This document shows positions 25,901 to 37,559 of a DNA stretch of 64,000 nucleotides, piece after piece. Origin of the DNA: Manduca sexta (taxonomy: Eukaryota; Arthropoda; Insecta; Lepidoptera; Sphingidae); contig NC_051119.1 of NCBI RefSeq assembly GCF_014839805.1, forward strand, positions 7,061,245 to 7,125,244, in the 5' to 3' direction. Positions within the stretch are counted from its first letter, which is position 1; each line of letters starts with the position of its first letter. The translations under genes were made by a program, and so were the position numbers. Under the pieces are notes generated by a model. It did not search any database, was not told the origin of the DNA, and saw only the letters and a program-made list of their open reading frames with translations.

Positions 25901-28583
25901 AACTAAAGAGTTCGTTTGAACGCAATAATTTCCAGAATTACTAAACACATTTTGATTTTTTTTCACTTATTGAAAGCTACATTACTTCTAAGTATAGGCT
26001 ACTTTTTATCCCGGGAAAATATGAATTGGGTCTTATTCCGGAAACCAATGGGATACTTACATACTGTGGTCCTTACCCAGACTGAATCGTATGACTACAA
26101 GCTCAAGAGCGTCCAGATGCGTTTACATTAGCGGTAATATTTCAATAACTCTATATAAATGCATCTCGCCGAAGTCGTACAAGCTTCAAAATATTTAGAA
26201 GTCAGCTTACCGTAATTTTTTACGCGATATAAATCGCTAACGGAACTCGTCTTCTGCAAGTTTTCTTGCTAATCCAAACCTCGCTTTATACCTAAAATAA
26301 ACCTAACTAGGCAGTATGTATCCTAATGATATTGCAAAACAAAATGAATAAAGAAAGGCTTTCAGAAGAGTGTATACATAACGGTTGCGAAGCGTCCTTA
26401 CAAACCGATTCCTATCGGCTTCCCTTTTAGGTTTATTTACGTTTGTCTTAATTATTGTTTCCTGTTAAATTGGCCGCGATATGTTAGGTAAGGTTTTTTT
26501 TCTCGAGTTAGTTTTCAAAATTTTTCCCTTCGCCACTGATCCATAATTGAGATTTGTAAATAAGCGCCGGTCTGTCAAAATCACATCCAAAAGGAAATTA
26601 AACGAGTAAATAAATTGGCAATACCACACGAGCGTATCAGCCGCCCATTAGCCGACGTCACGAGGTAATTTCAATATTAAATCGAAATTAATAACATTGT
26701 GCCCGGCGCACTCGATTACCCTCAGCAAAAAGTTGTTTTCCGCCTCGATTACTCCCACGTCATAGTTTATTGATACCGGCTTTGATGCATAAATAAATCT
26801 CCGCGTAATTACTTACTGTTCCTAGTATGGGATTCCCTGGTTAGGATATGTGTAGATTTAAGATGGCTGTATTTTGTCCTTTTGACCTCAATCTTGAAAT
26901 TGTTGTACAAGTCCAGACCAATAAATAATAATCTGTGCAATAAAGTAAAAGAATAAAAGTATAAGAAAGTAGAGTCAAATTTATATAAACTTAGATGTTT
27001 TGACTTTGACTTGTAAATAGATGAGATTAAAGTTACAACAGAAATAAAAATGTACCGATTGGATTTTTATTTAAGGAACCTTGTGTATTGTATTTTTGTT
27101 GAAAGCTTAGTTATTGCCAAATTGTTTGTGTAATTTGAATTTTAGTCTTGCATTCAACATGTAAGGACAATCCTTAAATTAATTCTCTATCTAGTTTTTC
27201 GCCAGCGTAATAAGGTTTTTAATTCAGAAGATATATATTCTTACACTACATATTAAAAAAATGCTCCTTAAAATGTCATTTGAAATGGGTTAAGCTATTA
27301 CGAAAGAAATTAATTAACATCCGTTAAAAAATCCAATCTATTTGTCACATAATCAGATAATATCTAATTTGTTTATTTAATTATAAACGATACATTAATC
27401 AATGTTTAAACATAACAGCAATAAACTAGCGGGTTGTAAATTAATGAAGAACACCTACAGCGAACAGGTGTGAGGAAGTTATGAGAAATCCTTCGTAGAC
27501 ATAAATACCATTGTGGAAAGTAGTTTGGTTATTGAAGGTTTTCGATGACATCGCATGTTCATGCGTGATATTAATAAATTTGAATAAACTATGGCGTGTA
27601 GTGAGTGGATTATTCTATACTGGCCAGGGTCTTTACTGCACCTGATGGTATAAAGAGTGTCATTTAAACAAATGTGACCGGATTTATGCCGTATTTTTTT
27701 TTTGAGTTCCGACTGCACCAAAATCGTTACTGTTGTGGGTTTTTGGGTTTAAGTGGTCTGTTTGAGCTTCTTGTTTATGTAATATCGACAAAAATTTACT
27801 GTTAGAACTTAAATAGGAATTTCTTATTAAAATCTTGTTACTAGAACTTAATTTTCAACCAGAATATATTCAGTCAATAACTTCAATTTTTTTATTACAG
27901 AACCATACCCACAACCGGATCTACAATCAAACATGATGGACTACATGTCTCTCAAGACATTGCCCCCGGCGCCACTCACGTCTCAGCAGAACCCGCCCTA
28001 CTTCGCACATTCGGCAGTCAGAGTCCCTCCCCCACAACCAACAGAACCACACATCTACGACAGAAGACTTGCCACATCATGGCTGCTGGCGAACCAAGTG
28101 CAAGCCCAGGGTCTTCTGAAACCATACCCAATTTCCCCCTGGCAGAGAATTATGATGCCTTACCATGACTCAAAGAATTTCTCCCCATACGCCCTAAGTT
28201 TGCACAATGATCTACTGACCAGGATCAATACTGATGAAGTGAAATCCGAGAACTCTGAACACATATCCGTCGAAGCTAGCGACGATAGCACGGACAGACC
28301 AGATACAGAAGAACAAGAGCGAAAAACACCGACCGAAAAGGAGAAAAAGAAGAATCCGTATTCCATAGAAGAACTGTTAAAGAAGCCCGATAAAATGGTT
28401 ACTTCAACGCCTATAGGTTTCCAGAATTTTCTACGACAACCCAGCGGCAGTATGGTAGAATACCAGAGTCAAGAAAAGGATAGCAACAGAAGTTCCCCAG
28501 CGAGTTACTGTTCAGTACAGAGCGGTGTCTCCAACGATTGCTTCTCCGAATCTGCCAGTTCTGAAATAAAGGCGGGAAATTAA
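4772..28583 (+). CDS. Poxn: Pox neuro, paired-domain transcription factor (5' incomplete)
   Basis: Poxn is a nuclear DNA-binding protein which in flies specifies sensory-organ and neuronal fates. Three coding exons are seen: 4772-4992, 25140-25341 and 27901-28583 (stop TAA 28581-28583). The reading frame is kept across both introns (phases 0 and 1), and the splice sites are canonical (gtaagg / ccacag; gtaaat / attacag). Together they give about 368 residues: an almost complete paired domain of about 128 residues, no homeodomain, and a C-terminal half rich in Ser, Pro and acidic residues. The motif [12 protein letters not shown] late in the last exon is a hallmark of Poxn, as I recall the Drosophila protein, and separates it from Pox meso (Pax1/9) and from Pax2/5/8. 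The first exon, expected to encode only a few residues before GQAGVNQ, was not found in 1-4771. Its absence is the only gap in the model. Confidence 0.93.
6386..6650 (+). mobile_element. MITE family I, copy 1
   Basis: 265 bp bounded by terminal inverted repeats of about 28 bases (ccccttattcataaacgtta at the left, its reverse complement form ending cgaataaggg at the right). The interior contains cggagcattt, gacagcttgctgtttgttt and gccgtcagcactgagaaac. Confidence 0.75.
6662..6823 (+). mobile_element. MITE family C, copy 1
   Basis: About 160 bp with short terminal inverted repeats (tgccgaaggg / cccttcgcca type). The interior includes gaacccgacacaacataata, aatgcggtctacaaacc and gaatcgcgttatatgg. 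Six copies occur in the window in both orientations. No coding capacity. Confidence 0.7.
7598..7760 (-). repeat. Dispersed repeat B, reversed
   Basis: aaacctgcatacctgagaag, gctggtggactaaagcc-like blocks and ccctctcagtagtacaggaa show the family in reverse. It adjoins MITE C copy 2. Confidence 0.55.
7785..7942 (+). mobile_element. MITE family C, copy 2
   Basis: Shares ggaacccgacgcaacataat, aaaatgcggtctccaaa and atcgggttatatggacacttc with copy 1. Its left terminus is eroded and it adjoins reversed repeat B. Confidence 0.65.
8222..8460 (+). mobile_element. tRNA-derived SINE family D, copy 1
   Basis: A polymerase III B-box-like aggttcgaatga at about 8277-8288 follows a tRNA-like head. The body has ttcctgctctgtgtttaccc, gatatggcgataagctcacc and catcatgggacggaacacac. 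ORFs across it are spurious. Confidence 0.7.
9601..9825 (+). repeat. Diverged tandem duplication, 130-bp period
   Basis: attctgtaactttcgacaat (9601) recurs as attctataactttcgaaaac (9731). The similarity continues through a shared ttgtggaagca. Confidence 0.65.
11265..11422 (+). mobile_element. MITE family C, copy 3
   Basis: Both termini are recognisable (atggcaaaggg .. cctttagccactg), with the family interior (gaacccgacg, aaatgcggtctag, ggttatatgg). Confidence 0.7.
12490..12531. repeat. Perfect 17-bp hairpin
   Basis: Arms cgtaagaattcacagct (12490-12506) and its exact reverse complement (12515-12531), with an 8-base loop. Confidence 0.9.
12669..12819 (-). mobile_element. Short Helitron, 151 bp
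   Basis: Minus-strand ends TCTATACTAA.. (12819) and ..AAGCTAG (12669), between A and T, match the 39122 element at both termini. The interior is largely deleted. Confidence 0.7.
12988..13265 (+). repeat. Dispersed repeat B, copy 2 (nearly full)
   Basis: The longest copy in the window. It includes the 3' part ttttccttcaccgttaaagc, aagcgataattcacaa and cattcccaactaggctatca. Confidence 0.7.
13658..13834 (+). mobile_element. MITE family K, copy 1
   Basis: 177 bp with inverted ends ggggccttattctctat / atacagaataagggccc. The subterminal gacagtgtaac / gtttacactatc is also inverted. Confidence 0.75.
16845..17060 (+). repeat. Dispersed repeat J, copy 1
   Basis: gcacctgatggtaagtggag, tgtcgactga, caattatgccggcctcttgg and acgcgggccac. 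Copies at 38500-38800 and 48718-48972 are in reverse. Confidence 0.6.
17755..17963 (-). mobile_element. tRNA-derived SINE family D, copy 2
   Basis: Minus strand: the B-box ggttcgaatcc (17936-17926) is intact. The body matches copy 1 and ends with the gcatacccctccggggataa tail. The 112-codon ORF across it is an artefact of the element. Confidence 0.75.
22085..22226 (+). repeat. Dispersed repeat B, copy 3
   Basis: 5' part only: tatcagccctgtattatata .. cacgctggcccagtgcggat. Confidence 0.65.
23129..23420 (+). repeat. Tandem duplication, 137-bp period
   Basis: gcatgatattatcccagaag occurs at 23129 and again at 23266. Later blocks are shared too (agacagagacgcaa, aaacaaacac..aactttatt). Confidence 0.75.
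25140..25341 (+). CDS. Poxn: Poxn exon: C-terminal (RED) half of the paired domain
   Basis: The exon starts [11 protein letters not shown] directly after the acceptor tgtccacag and ends in the first base of a split codon before gtaaat. It encodes the second helix-turn-helix of the paired domain, with [10 protein letters not shown], then [15 protein letters not shown], the canonical end of the domain. It joins in frame to SIGGSKTK of the previous exon; that junction is conserved in paired domains. Confidence 0.94.
25550..25709 (-). mobile_element. MITE family C, copy 4, in the second Poxn intron
   Basis: Reverse orientation: agtggcgaagggtatatataa .. cctgccggcttccctttcg .. ttttaccactg. The short ORF over it is repeat sequence, not a gene. 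Confidence 0.7.
26383..26540 (-). mobile_element. MITE family C, copy 5
   Basis: Reverse orientation: ggttgcgaagcgtccttac .. ccgattcctatcggcttccc .. ttcccttcgccactg. Confidence 0.65.
27901..28583 (+). CDS. Poxn: Poxn terminal exon: C-terminal regulatory region
   Basis: This 683-bp exon encodes 226 residues after the split codon. It opens with a proline-rich stretch, then a segment around [25 protein letters not shown] residues, an acidic and charged stretch, the motif [14 protein letters not shown], and a serine-rich tail ending in KAGN. The YSIEELL core resembles an eh1/octapeptide repressor motif (Groucho-binding in other Pax proteins). That role is inferred, not shown. Met codons near the start of the exon (27933, 27936) are internal, since the frame is open from the acceptor. 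Confidence 0.93.
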
Positions 28584-31368
28584 TATCTTTATTAATTTCT
28601 AGTCGAAATGTAAAAATATAATAAGGATATAATTTCTCTTTTAAATGAACGCCATAATCATCCATGATGATTACAGATTAGAGATTAGATTAGTATTTAA
28701 ATGTTGCCATAATTGCCCATTAATTTTATAGATGATTAAACATTCCATAAAAATCTTTAGTTTTACAAATAGATGGACAGCTTTGAAAAATATTATTCAT
28801 TATTTGATTATGATTCTGTGATATTGTAGAATAATAGGTAATTAAGCTAGACTAGACATTTAGGTGTGAATTAGTTTGGAACTCGAATTATAGATCTTGG
28901 TAATCGTAACATTCGTTTGAAATCTGAACATTCCTTGCCTTTAAATTGTAAATTCAAATATTTTATTTCATGCTTTTAGGCGTTCGTTTAGTTATAGCTA
29001 TAATAAATTAGTTTAAATTATGTAAATAATGTAATGTAGTTTCACTATTGTTATTTATAAAAATGCACAATAAACCAAATATTAAAAAAAAAATTACTTA
29101 TTTATTAATTAAGTACTTCATAAATAAATAAAATATCATGAAATTAAACAATTTATATACCTTCATCCTATATTTCCAATGCGGTAGACAGAGATATAAG
29201 CAGTACAGAATATATACTAAGCCCCGATAGTTATAATGTGACACGGTATAATGGTGGTCATCACTGCATAATATCTTGATTCTATTAAAAAAAAACCATT
29301 TTCATTTTCCATAAATTTAGCTAAATACAACACAGCTTTTCCATATAGCAGGGGTTCCTAAAATATTTTTTACCACGCCAATTTATTGCCTAAAATAGAA
29401 ATGACCTCGCCCCTCCCAATGCAGGGAAGAGAGATACCCTTGACGAAAGAGATGACAATTATTAAATTCATCATACCTTACCTATACAATAGGTAGGTAC
29501 TTGCTAAATAAGTATATAAACCTGAACGTGGCACTTTAGAGCGGGTCTTTATCTACTTTTCCACTTATTAAGACGTTTTTTGACACGTCGTAATGCGAAT
29601 ATGAAGAATATAAGTTTGTGTTTGGATTTTTGAAGGAATCTTGAGACCCAAAAATATCGTACTTAAAATATAAAAAAAGCTTTCTATTATCTCTATTGTT
29701 TAATGGACAGGTTATCAAAATAGCGATTTGAATATTTGGCGTATTTTACATCTAGTAAAAAAGCTAATTTATTATTACAAACTTATTTTTTGCAGTTGGT
29801 GTAATAACCGTGTTTAGAAATCGAACGGCAAAGTTAGGTTTGTCGAGTTTGAACTTACGTATAAGTCCTGTATATGAAAGAAAGATGGATATTATCTTAC
29901 TTATAAGTTCGTATGGAACTCTCTTTGCGCGAACTCGTACTTATCCAGTTCTTTTAGTTTTGCAACAACGTTGATATAATATTTAGCTGACACAAATATG
30001 CATTAGATACCTACATATATTATGCAGTCGCGAAGGAAAATGTAGACACCAGCAAGAATGTGTATAATCAAAGCATCTCTACATTATAGTACTCATTCCC
30101 CCTAGAAAGCCCTGAGTAATAATCGACTAGAAGTTAATTAAAAATCGAGCCCGAAATAATTACATACATCGGTGCAACATTAGCGTGGATTTGAGGCACG
30201 CGTAATAGTTCCGTATGTATGCAAATAGCCTTAATAGATGTGACTTGGATGGCATTATGGAAATGCACGAACAACCGGAAACTTTGTAATTTCATACATT
30301 TCGATTCGCATTTGGTCGGTATTACACTTCACACGACATTACTAAGTTATGCTATTGTGGTCACGCATACAGTGAATTGATCAGATCAGTTGCAATTGAT
30401 GTTTCGTTACCCTCGCATATTTTATTTGAGATTTTTTGTCTGGACCCATTGTCGTTTATATTTTATATTTCGTTGTAGGTACCACCAAATTACGACCTTT
30501 GGGAAATTAGAAAGAAACTTTGGGAAATTAGTTAGCCTACCTGTCCGCTTTAAAAGCGAAATATTTAGTAGCGAAATCCTCCGTCTTAGTAATTATCTAT
30601 CAATTGATTTTAAAATTCTAATCTGTAAATCGTTCCCTATGGCTACGCGGTATACAGAAATAGACATCTAACGCCCTCTAGTAAGTTAATTAAAAAGTAC
30701 AAAAAGTTCTAAAAGTTTTTGTATTCAACCCCGCATGGCATGAACTGGTCTAGTCTAGGGTACAAATTAAAATACATTTTGTCCTTCAATGTGTATATTA
30801 ACTGAAGAAACTGTAAATATAATATTTTTGTGTGTTATTAAATTTATTCAGTTTGACATACATAAGTAATACTCGTGCCATCACTATTACAATGGATACC
30901 ATTAGATCATGGACATTTTGTCCGCTGCACATTGGGCGGCCAACTTTGAAAATAATTTTAGAGGAAAACTATAAGACAAAAAACCTTTATTGTTTAAACT
31001 TATACCAGGCTGTATAACGACACATACATCTTTTGCAAATGCCATGTCGTGTATTTTCTTTTTTCATATCTTCTAAGAGTACTTCCTATTTATAATATTA
31101 TACAGAGGAGTAAATTTTATTTATAAGTTGGTAAACATTAATTTGGAAGCCACAGCGGACAAAAAGTCCTCGGTAAGTTTAGCCCATCTTGCTAGTAAGT
31201 CAGTGTCACCGCACTATTTTTATATTGACAGAACTTGTTTTTGTGACATTTGTGTCAATTGTTTTCAGTGGAGTATTTTTAGTAAATTAATGAATTAAAT
31301 CGTTTTTGTATCACTTTACCACGTATTGAGGCATATTTGCCATTATCTTTACGCTGCAATTTACAAAT
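28584..31368. other. Poxn 3' UTR and intergenic DNA before the IMPACT homologue
   Basis: After the Poxn stop, the 3' UTR runs probably to about 29100. The remainder is AT-rich with no supported gene. A small direct repeat (actttgggaaattag and a near copy) sits at about 30495-30530. Confidence 0.6.
29069..29074 (+). terminator. Candidate polyadenylation signal of Poxn
   Basis: An AATAAA hexamer lies about 490 bases after the Poxn stop codon, followed by an A-rich stretch. It is the best-placed signal before the next gene. Confidence 0.45.
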
Positions 31369-34300
31369 ATGGATACCGATAACGTAGCGAAGCAAGTAAG
31401 TACGAAAAAGTTACACACACGCAATTTGTCACAGATGTTTTCCAAAACATTTAAATTGATAAGATAAAATCATAATAAGTTTAATTGCTAAGGTCATAAT
31501 AAGTTGTAATTGACAAATATATATATTTTTTACATATATTTTAGGCAGAGGAAGTAGAAGCATTAAGCTCAATTTACGGTGATGATTGGATGACTGAAAG
31601 CGCAGAAACGAGGTCGTATAGAATTAAAATCGAAGAAAATAAAAATGACGTTCTTTTGTATGTGACCTTACCCGAAAACTACCCTAGCCAGTCGCCACCC
31701 AAATATGAACTATCCGCTCCATGGATGGACAGAAAGTCCAAGGAGAAACTTCATGCTGCCTTAGATGAAGTTTATCTGTAGGTATTTACTTTTATTATTT
31801 CCCTTGTATTACATTTTAAATATTGTTACCAACAATTAACACTATGCTAGGCTCATTTCCATTTTAATTCACATTCTTATAATTTTTAATGAGCTCAATT
31901 TTTTTAGCAGAAAGTATTAGGCATTGAATTCCACAAATGCTCAACAATAAAGTCTAGTATTTAAAAAGTTATCTTATTTTTTTCTTTAAACATCTATGGT
32001 AAAATTGACTTTATTGTGTTGGTACAAATACTGGTATCGATTAACACCTTTTTCATTTTTGGCTGTGAAAATATTGTGTATACCAGTGTACCCACATCAT
32101 GATAGTTGGTTTTAGACCTATGTAGTAGATAGTGTAATTTTTCTCATTTTCAGTAACATTTTTAACATTACAGTAAGTTACTGTGGGCTTATACTAAGCA
32201 CAAACTTAATATCACTACCTGACCCAAAATCAAACTCAAGACCTTAATGTATTTTTGCATATCTTTATTTCCCTGAACCACTACTTTTTACATAGTAAAA
32301 AAAATCACTCATTAAAAAGTACTTTAGCATCAAATACTACTAATTGTTTTTTATTGTAACTTGATTAACCTGTTTTAAAGAATATTAAATTGACATCTCA
32401 CATTACATAATGAGTAATCTAGTACAATTTTAATGTGATTTTTTTGTAATGTGTATTTTTTTATAAAATTATAAATTATCTAATATTATCTATATATTAC
32501 TATTTACAGCAATAACTATATACCCCTATATATGAAAATTATATGAATGTCAGAGTATTAACTTTGACACAGCTATATGCAGGAGTACAGATAGCAAACA
32601 TTTTTATAAAACATGCACTAGAAATACATTAAATAAAGAAATTAAAGATTACATACAATACCACAACCATATACCATGTCACAATCACTTTGTACCCCTT
32701 TTTAAGTAAATTGCCCCCACATGGGATTGTAAGACTTGGTATTAGTTTATATTGAAGAATGCAGAAAGAAATATTTTTTAATATGGAATTCAACAGTTGA
32801 ATTCGACCACTGAACATCCTCTTGTTTAATTTATATAATGTAAGGCAAAGTTATTTGTACCCAGTCTATCATATTTTGTTAATAAAAAAAGAATCATCAA
32901 AATCGATTCATCCAGTCAAATTTTCTGAAGTAACAAACATAAACAAAATACAGTCGAATTGGGAACCTCTTCCTTTTTTTGAAGTCAGTTAGAAAAAGAG
33001 CAACAAAGTGTTAGAATATATATTATTTTGTAAAGAAATTATAATAATTTCATATTGTATCTCTCAGGGAAAATATTGGTGAAATGGTACTATTCCAATG
33101 GGTTGAGAAGATAAGAGAATATCTGCAGACATTCAAACCTGCTGCGGTTGAGAAAATTGAACCTAAATCACCTGCCGTGGAGTCTTTGGATTTAGCCCTG
33201 GTATGTTATAGCATCATTTATTATATATAATGTTAATTTTTCAAGTTTTGTAATTGAGCTTAGTTCAGAATTACTAAGCTTATTTTAATTTATTATAATT
33301 TAAGCTTGTTTTGGTTTAACAATACCAAGCTCATTTTTTTAGTACCAAAGTAAGCTCAGTACATTTAATGTGGCACTGATGGGTTGTTTATCTGAACAGT
33401 TGGACATCAACTGCCCGGACATCACACATGGTGAAGTGATAGCTGACAGGAAAAGCACTTTCCAGGGCCATGCAGCTGAGGTCCACAGTATAGAAGATGT
33501 CAAGTATGTATTTATTAAATTCTTTATAGTTAGCTCTACCTATATAGTAATAGCAGTTAAATTTTAAATCAAGTTATTATTTGAGTAATTTTTCAAATTA
33601 ATTTACATTTTCTGGTTAATTATTACTTTCTTCTAACATTAAAAACAAACTTGCAGGTCCCCTAGTATTTTGAATAAGTCCAATTATAGAAAAGTGATAT
33701 TTTATTGAATAAAATTTTATAAATACATAAATTTGTTGAATAAGTCCAATTATAAAATAGACATTTTATTCAATGCAACACTATACATACATAAATTTGT
33801 AATAATGTTTGTTCTTCATGTACTTGTAGTACATGAAGAAACTGTTTGACGAATTTGAATAAAATTTTGCACACAGGCTGTATATTGATACAGAGTACTT
33901 TTTTCCTACACAACTATTTTTTATTACCTACATTTCTATTTCGAAAAGTTCATTTATTGGGGCAGAGCTATGAAAAACACTGAGTAGTGAATATCTATTA
34001 TAATACTGCTAATCACAACTAATTATATTACGATTCCAGCGCAGTCTTAACAAAGCTAAAACAGAACAAAAAGATACTAAACGCGACACACAACATGTAC
34101 GCTTATCGTATTGAACGGAAGACGGCTAAAGGCACGAGTATACTGCAGGATTGTGACGACGACGGGGAGGCTCACGCTGGGGGAAGGATGCTGCATCTTC
34201 TACAGATACTGGACCAGAAGAACACATTGGTTGTTGTCTCGCGATGGTATGTTTCTGCTAGACATGATAGTCAATTGAATAGTAGAGAGTTCTTGTTCTA

Positions 34301-34987
34301 GTGGTAGCCAATACTGCCGTGCTTAACTCAAAAGCGGTATCTCAAAAAAAATTAAAATCTTGATTTTTATGTCGTCAGATAGCTTAAAGAAATATCCATC
34401 CAATGAACTTACCTAAATAACGGTATTTTGTTTAAAAAACCTTAAGAGAGTTTTCTATCTCAGTTTTACATACAAAACTATAAAACTATATTTACGCCTT
34501 TGTGCTTAGCACGGCAAAATAGGCTGTTGATTGCTATGTCTTGGGATTGAATCCTTGGGTCCATAGACAAGATGCCTTTATACAATTGTTAGCACTAATA
34601 GAAAAAATATATGCAAATGGCATAGCAATTAGACTTATCGGATATATCATTCCCATTAATTTGTTTTATATTCTATTTACATTAATGATTTTAGAAAAAC
34701 ATTTTGTCTAAAGCTTCAGGCTGGGTTTTTGTGTGACAGGGTGTCGAGTACAATGCCAAGCAGTAGTACTCCAAAGTTTTGACTGCTATTCTATGCATAA
34801 GCCATTGTGAAACTGTCAAGCAAATTACCAAATACTTACTTCATTAAATAAAAAAATATGAAGTAACCTAAACCCTAAATTTCTGTTTTCTAGGTACGGT
34901 GGCATCCAACTAGGCCCAGACAGATTTCGGCACATAAACAACGCGACAAGACAAGTGATACAGCAAGCGGGCTTGTTAAAGAAATGA
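31369..34987 (+). CDS. Impact: IMPACT/YIH1 homologue (RWD domain plus UPF0029 domain)
   Basis: Six exons keep one frame: 31369-31395, 31545-31777, 33068-33200, 33400-33503, 34040-34246 and 34894-34987 (stop TGA). They total 798 bp, or 265 residues. The N-terminal half is an RWD domain, with EEVEALSSIYGDDW at its start and the PENYPSQSPPKY turn (YPxxxPP), then ENIGEMVLFQWVEKIREYL. The C-terminal half is the IMPACT/UPF0029 domain: RKSTFQGHAA, ATHNMYAYRI, DCDDDGEAHAGGRMLHLL and the family signature VVVSRWYGGIQLGPDRF. IMPACT and yeast Yih1 are cytosolic proteins that bind GCN1 and restrain the kinase GCN2. The same role here is inferred from the intact domain order. The fly and mammalian proteins are of similar or slightly greater length. 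The start is the first ATG, followed nine codons later by a gtaagt donor. Confidence 0.93.
33669..33800 (+). repeat. Tandem duplication, 67-bp period, in the fourth IMPACT intron
   Basis: ttgaataagtccaattata begins at 33669 and 33736, each followed by a ttttatt-rich stretch and acataaatttgt. Confidence 0.65.
33812..33840. repeat. Perfect 13-bp hairpin in the fourth IMPACT intron
   Basis: Arms ttcttcatgtact (33812-33824) and agtacatgaagaa (33828-33840), with a 3-base loop. Confidence 0.9.
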
Positions 34988-35037
34988 CCATATGTGCTAT
35001 AACAAATAAGTGTTCCCTCTAATTGTTGTTCTATGTA

Positions 35038-35043
35038 AATAAA
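35038..35043 (+). terminator. Polyadenylation signal of the IMPACT homologue
   Basis: AATAAA 51 bases after the stop codon, a typical spacing for a short insect 3' UTR. Confidence 0.6.
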
Positions 35044-37372
35044 GTCATGGAGACTGATTTTAATAAATTTAAACTGTTATTGTAAAGTGGATATACTGTA
35101 CTATAATTCTGACTGCAAATCTAAATGAACATTTTTGAACGAATTTCTTTCCTAACCGTATATAGCATGAAGTTGCATACAATTCGCTAAATAAAATGGC
35201 GGCTTGACAGTTCTTCATATTTAATCGCTTGGTGTTTTATTAATGTACTGCCTAATATAAATTATTACAATGCAAAATAAGGGATATGTCATTCCCAATA
35301 AAGTTCAATTTCTTTGATCAATTTAATATTGTGTTAGAGTCAGCATAAATTAATACTTACCATGGTAGATAGTGGAAATTGAAATCCCATGACAATCAAA
35401 AAATTACCTTACGTCTTATTGTAGACAGTTGATATTAGCATAAAATTGTATGGGCTAATTTGACTAATTTGAGGTGTTATAGCTATTTCAGCTGTATGTT
35501 AAAAACATAAAGTTGTTTTTACATTGTATGAGAACTCTATTTTTCTTAGCCGCAAATGACTCCGCCAGCGCTAACCCAAGGCCAATGAAATTATAAATCT
35601 CAACACTTATCAATAAGTAATTGGCATTTTATAAATAGTCCTGCTATTTACACTTTGAATAGTTTACAAAACACTTGTCACTTGTCGATAAAGTTTTTAA
35701 AAAATATGTAAATAAATTATAATGTATGCGGTATTAATTATGTCTTCAAACTCCACTAAGAAAACTAATATGGAAGATTGTTTTTTTTTTATAGAAACAT
35801 GATGTCTGTAGTGTTATTAATTTTTCGATATCAGTAAATACATAACGTATTTTGTATATTTTTTGTGAAAGTTTTTTTACTCTAGCACTAATTATACGAC
35901 ACTAGTCACTTATAATTTTTTATATGTTAATAAATGTTTTTTTCAATCAAAAAATATTACTCAAAATTATCTGACTAAATGAACTATTACTTTAGGTGGG
36001 TAACTACGCGCGATTTTTGAGCAAAATATACATAGATATATGTAAACACTATCTAGCAGTAAAATATCTATTTGAATCATGAGAAATGTGTTACCAATTT
36101 TCAAACGTGTAAATTAAGTTTAGTTTTTTTACTATGTAGTTTTTATAATTGAACTATATAACTATATATATTGAACTATTATCTAAATTGTTAAAGCATT
36201 AATAATGTAGGTAGTAATTGTACGCAAAAATATGCATTATTAATATAAATATGCATATTTTTTGCCAATAAGAAAACATAAGTGGTATATCACTTCAATA
36301 TTTCAACTATTGTTTTATATAGAAGTTTGAAAGGACAGGCATACTTGTCAACTTCTGTCCCCTAACTATCTTGTAAATCTGTAAATCCAGACGAAACATT
36401 TTAAGCTATATTACATTTGATGTAGAGTTCAAAATGTCTTAAAATGGATGTTAAGTATATAGTTGTCTTTGTTGTTATGCAATTGTTAGTTTAGATCCAT
36501 TTAATTAATTGCTCAATGTAACATATTTTTCTATGATAATTGTTATTTGAAACTGTAGCTACCCAAAATAGGTAGGCACCCAGTTAATTACCTTATTCCG
36601 AAGATTTAGATATCAGAAGGGTATTTGACTCGCTTCTGTTTTTTACATATATATCAAATATTTACCTCATATAAATTCTAGTACAAAAAGATTGATCAAA
36701 ATCCGTTAAAAAGTCATGACCATTCACGTGCCTTTGAATTTTGGTAGAAGGGGTAAGTGTCAAGGAATGAGAAAAGAGGCGCAATACGCGCACGTGACGT
36801 CATCGGGAATTACGATGCGTATGAAAGAATGAGACGGAGCGATATCCACACTACGCCCAGACTACGGCACATAACAATATTTGAAATATGAATTATTGCC
36901 TCATTTATTAATCAATTTTAATGCTGTTAACAAAAGGTTTTCGTTCATGCTATTTATTATATTTAGGACATTGTATAAAATCAATCATAGCCAAATAATT
37001 CATTCAGTGTTTTAACAGATTATAATATGAAACATATTAAAAAAAAATAAGTGTTTTTGAAACATCATTAAACAATTGACAAGCGTGCAATAAATACCAC
37101 CATCAGCGTAACTAGACCTTGGTGTATGATCCCTTATATGTAGTGTCAAACCGAAGATGGTTATTTTATCCGAAGCCGAAGCTTCGGACTTCTTATCTAT
37201 AGTAATATGTCTAGTTTTAAGTAATCTGTCAATGGAATGGTGCGTAGAACACAATGTTATTTGTAATAAAACAAGTTAAAATAATCACAATTGTATTTAT
37301 TGTTTATACGCCAGAACATATAGTAGATATAGCTTTTCCGGTATAAAAGTCCCGCTTTATATTTTATTATTA

Positions 37373-37378
37373 TATTAA
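37373..37378 (-). terminator. Possible polyadenylation signal of the 12-cysteine peptide gene
   Basis: AATAAA on the minus strand about 180 bases after the stop codon. No nearer canonical hexamer was seen. Confidence 0.35.
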
Positions 37379-37559
37379 AATAGAATATAAATTATTTTAA
37401 GTTAGATCTCTAGGAATACATCGGTGAAAACTGCATATTCATATTAATATTACACAATAAAACTTTTTTCATTATTAAAACTGCATATCATTACAGATTA
37501 AAAATTAAAGACAATAAAAAAATCATTTGATTTACATTTGGCAGACGATATTAAAAATT

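Larger units (their letters stand above)
34988..37559. other. Intergenic DNA between the IMPACT homologue and the 12-cysteine peptide
   Basis: AT-rich and without supported coding sequence. The one compositional exception is a CpG-containing segment at about 36760-36870 with an E-box overlapping a CRE. Confidence 0.6.

Noticed and set aside
30390..30671. 93-codon plus-strand ORF
   Set aside because: No recognisable family, no promoter or splice context, and AT-rich codon content like non-coding DNA.
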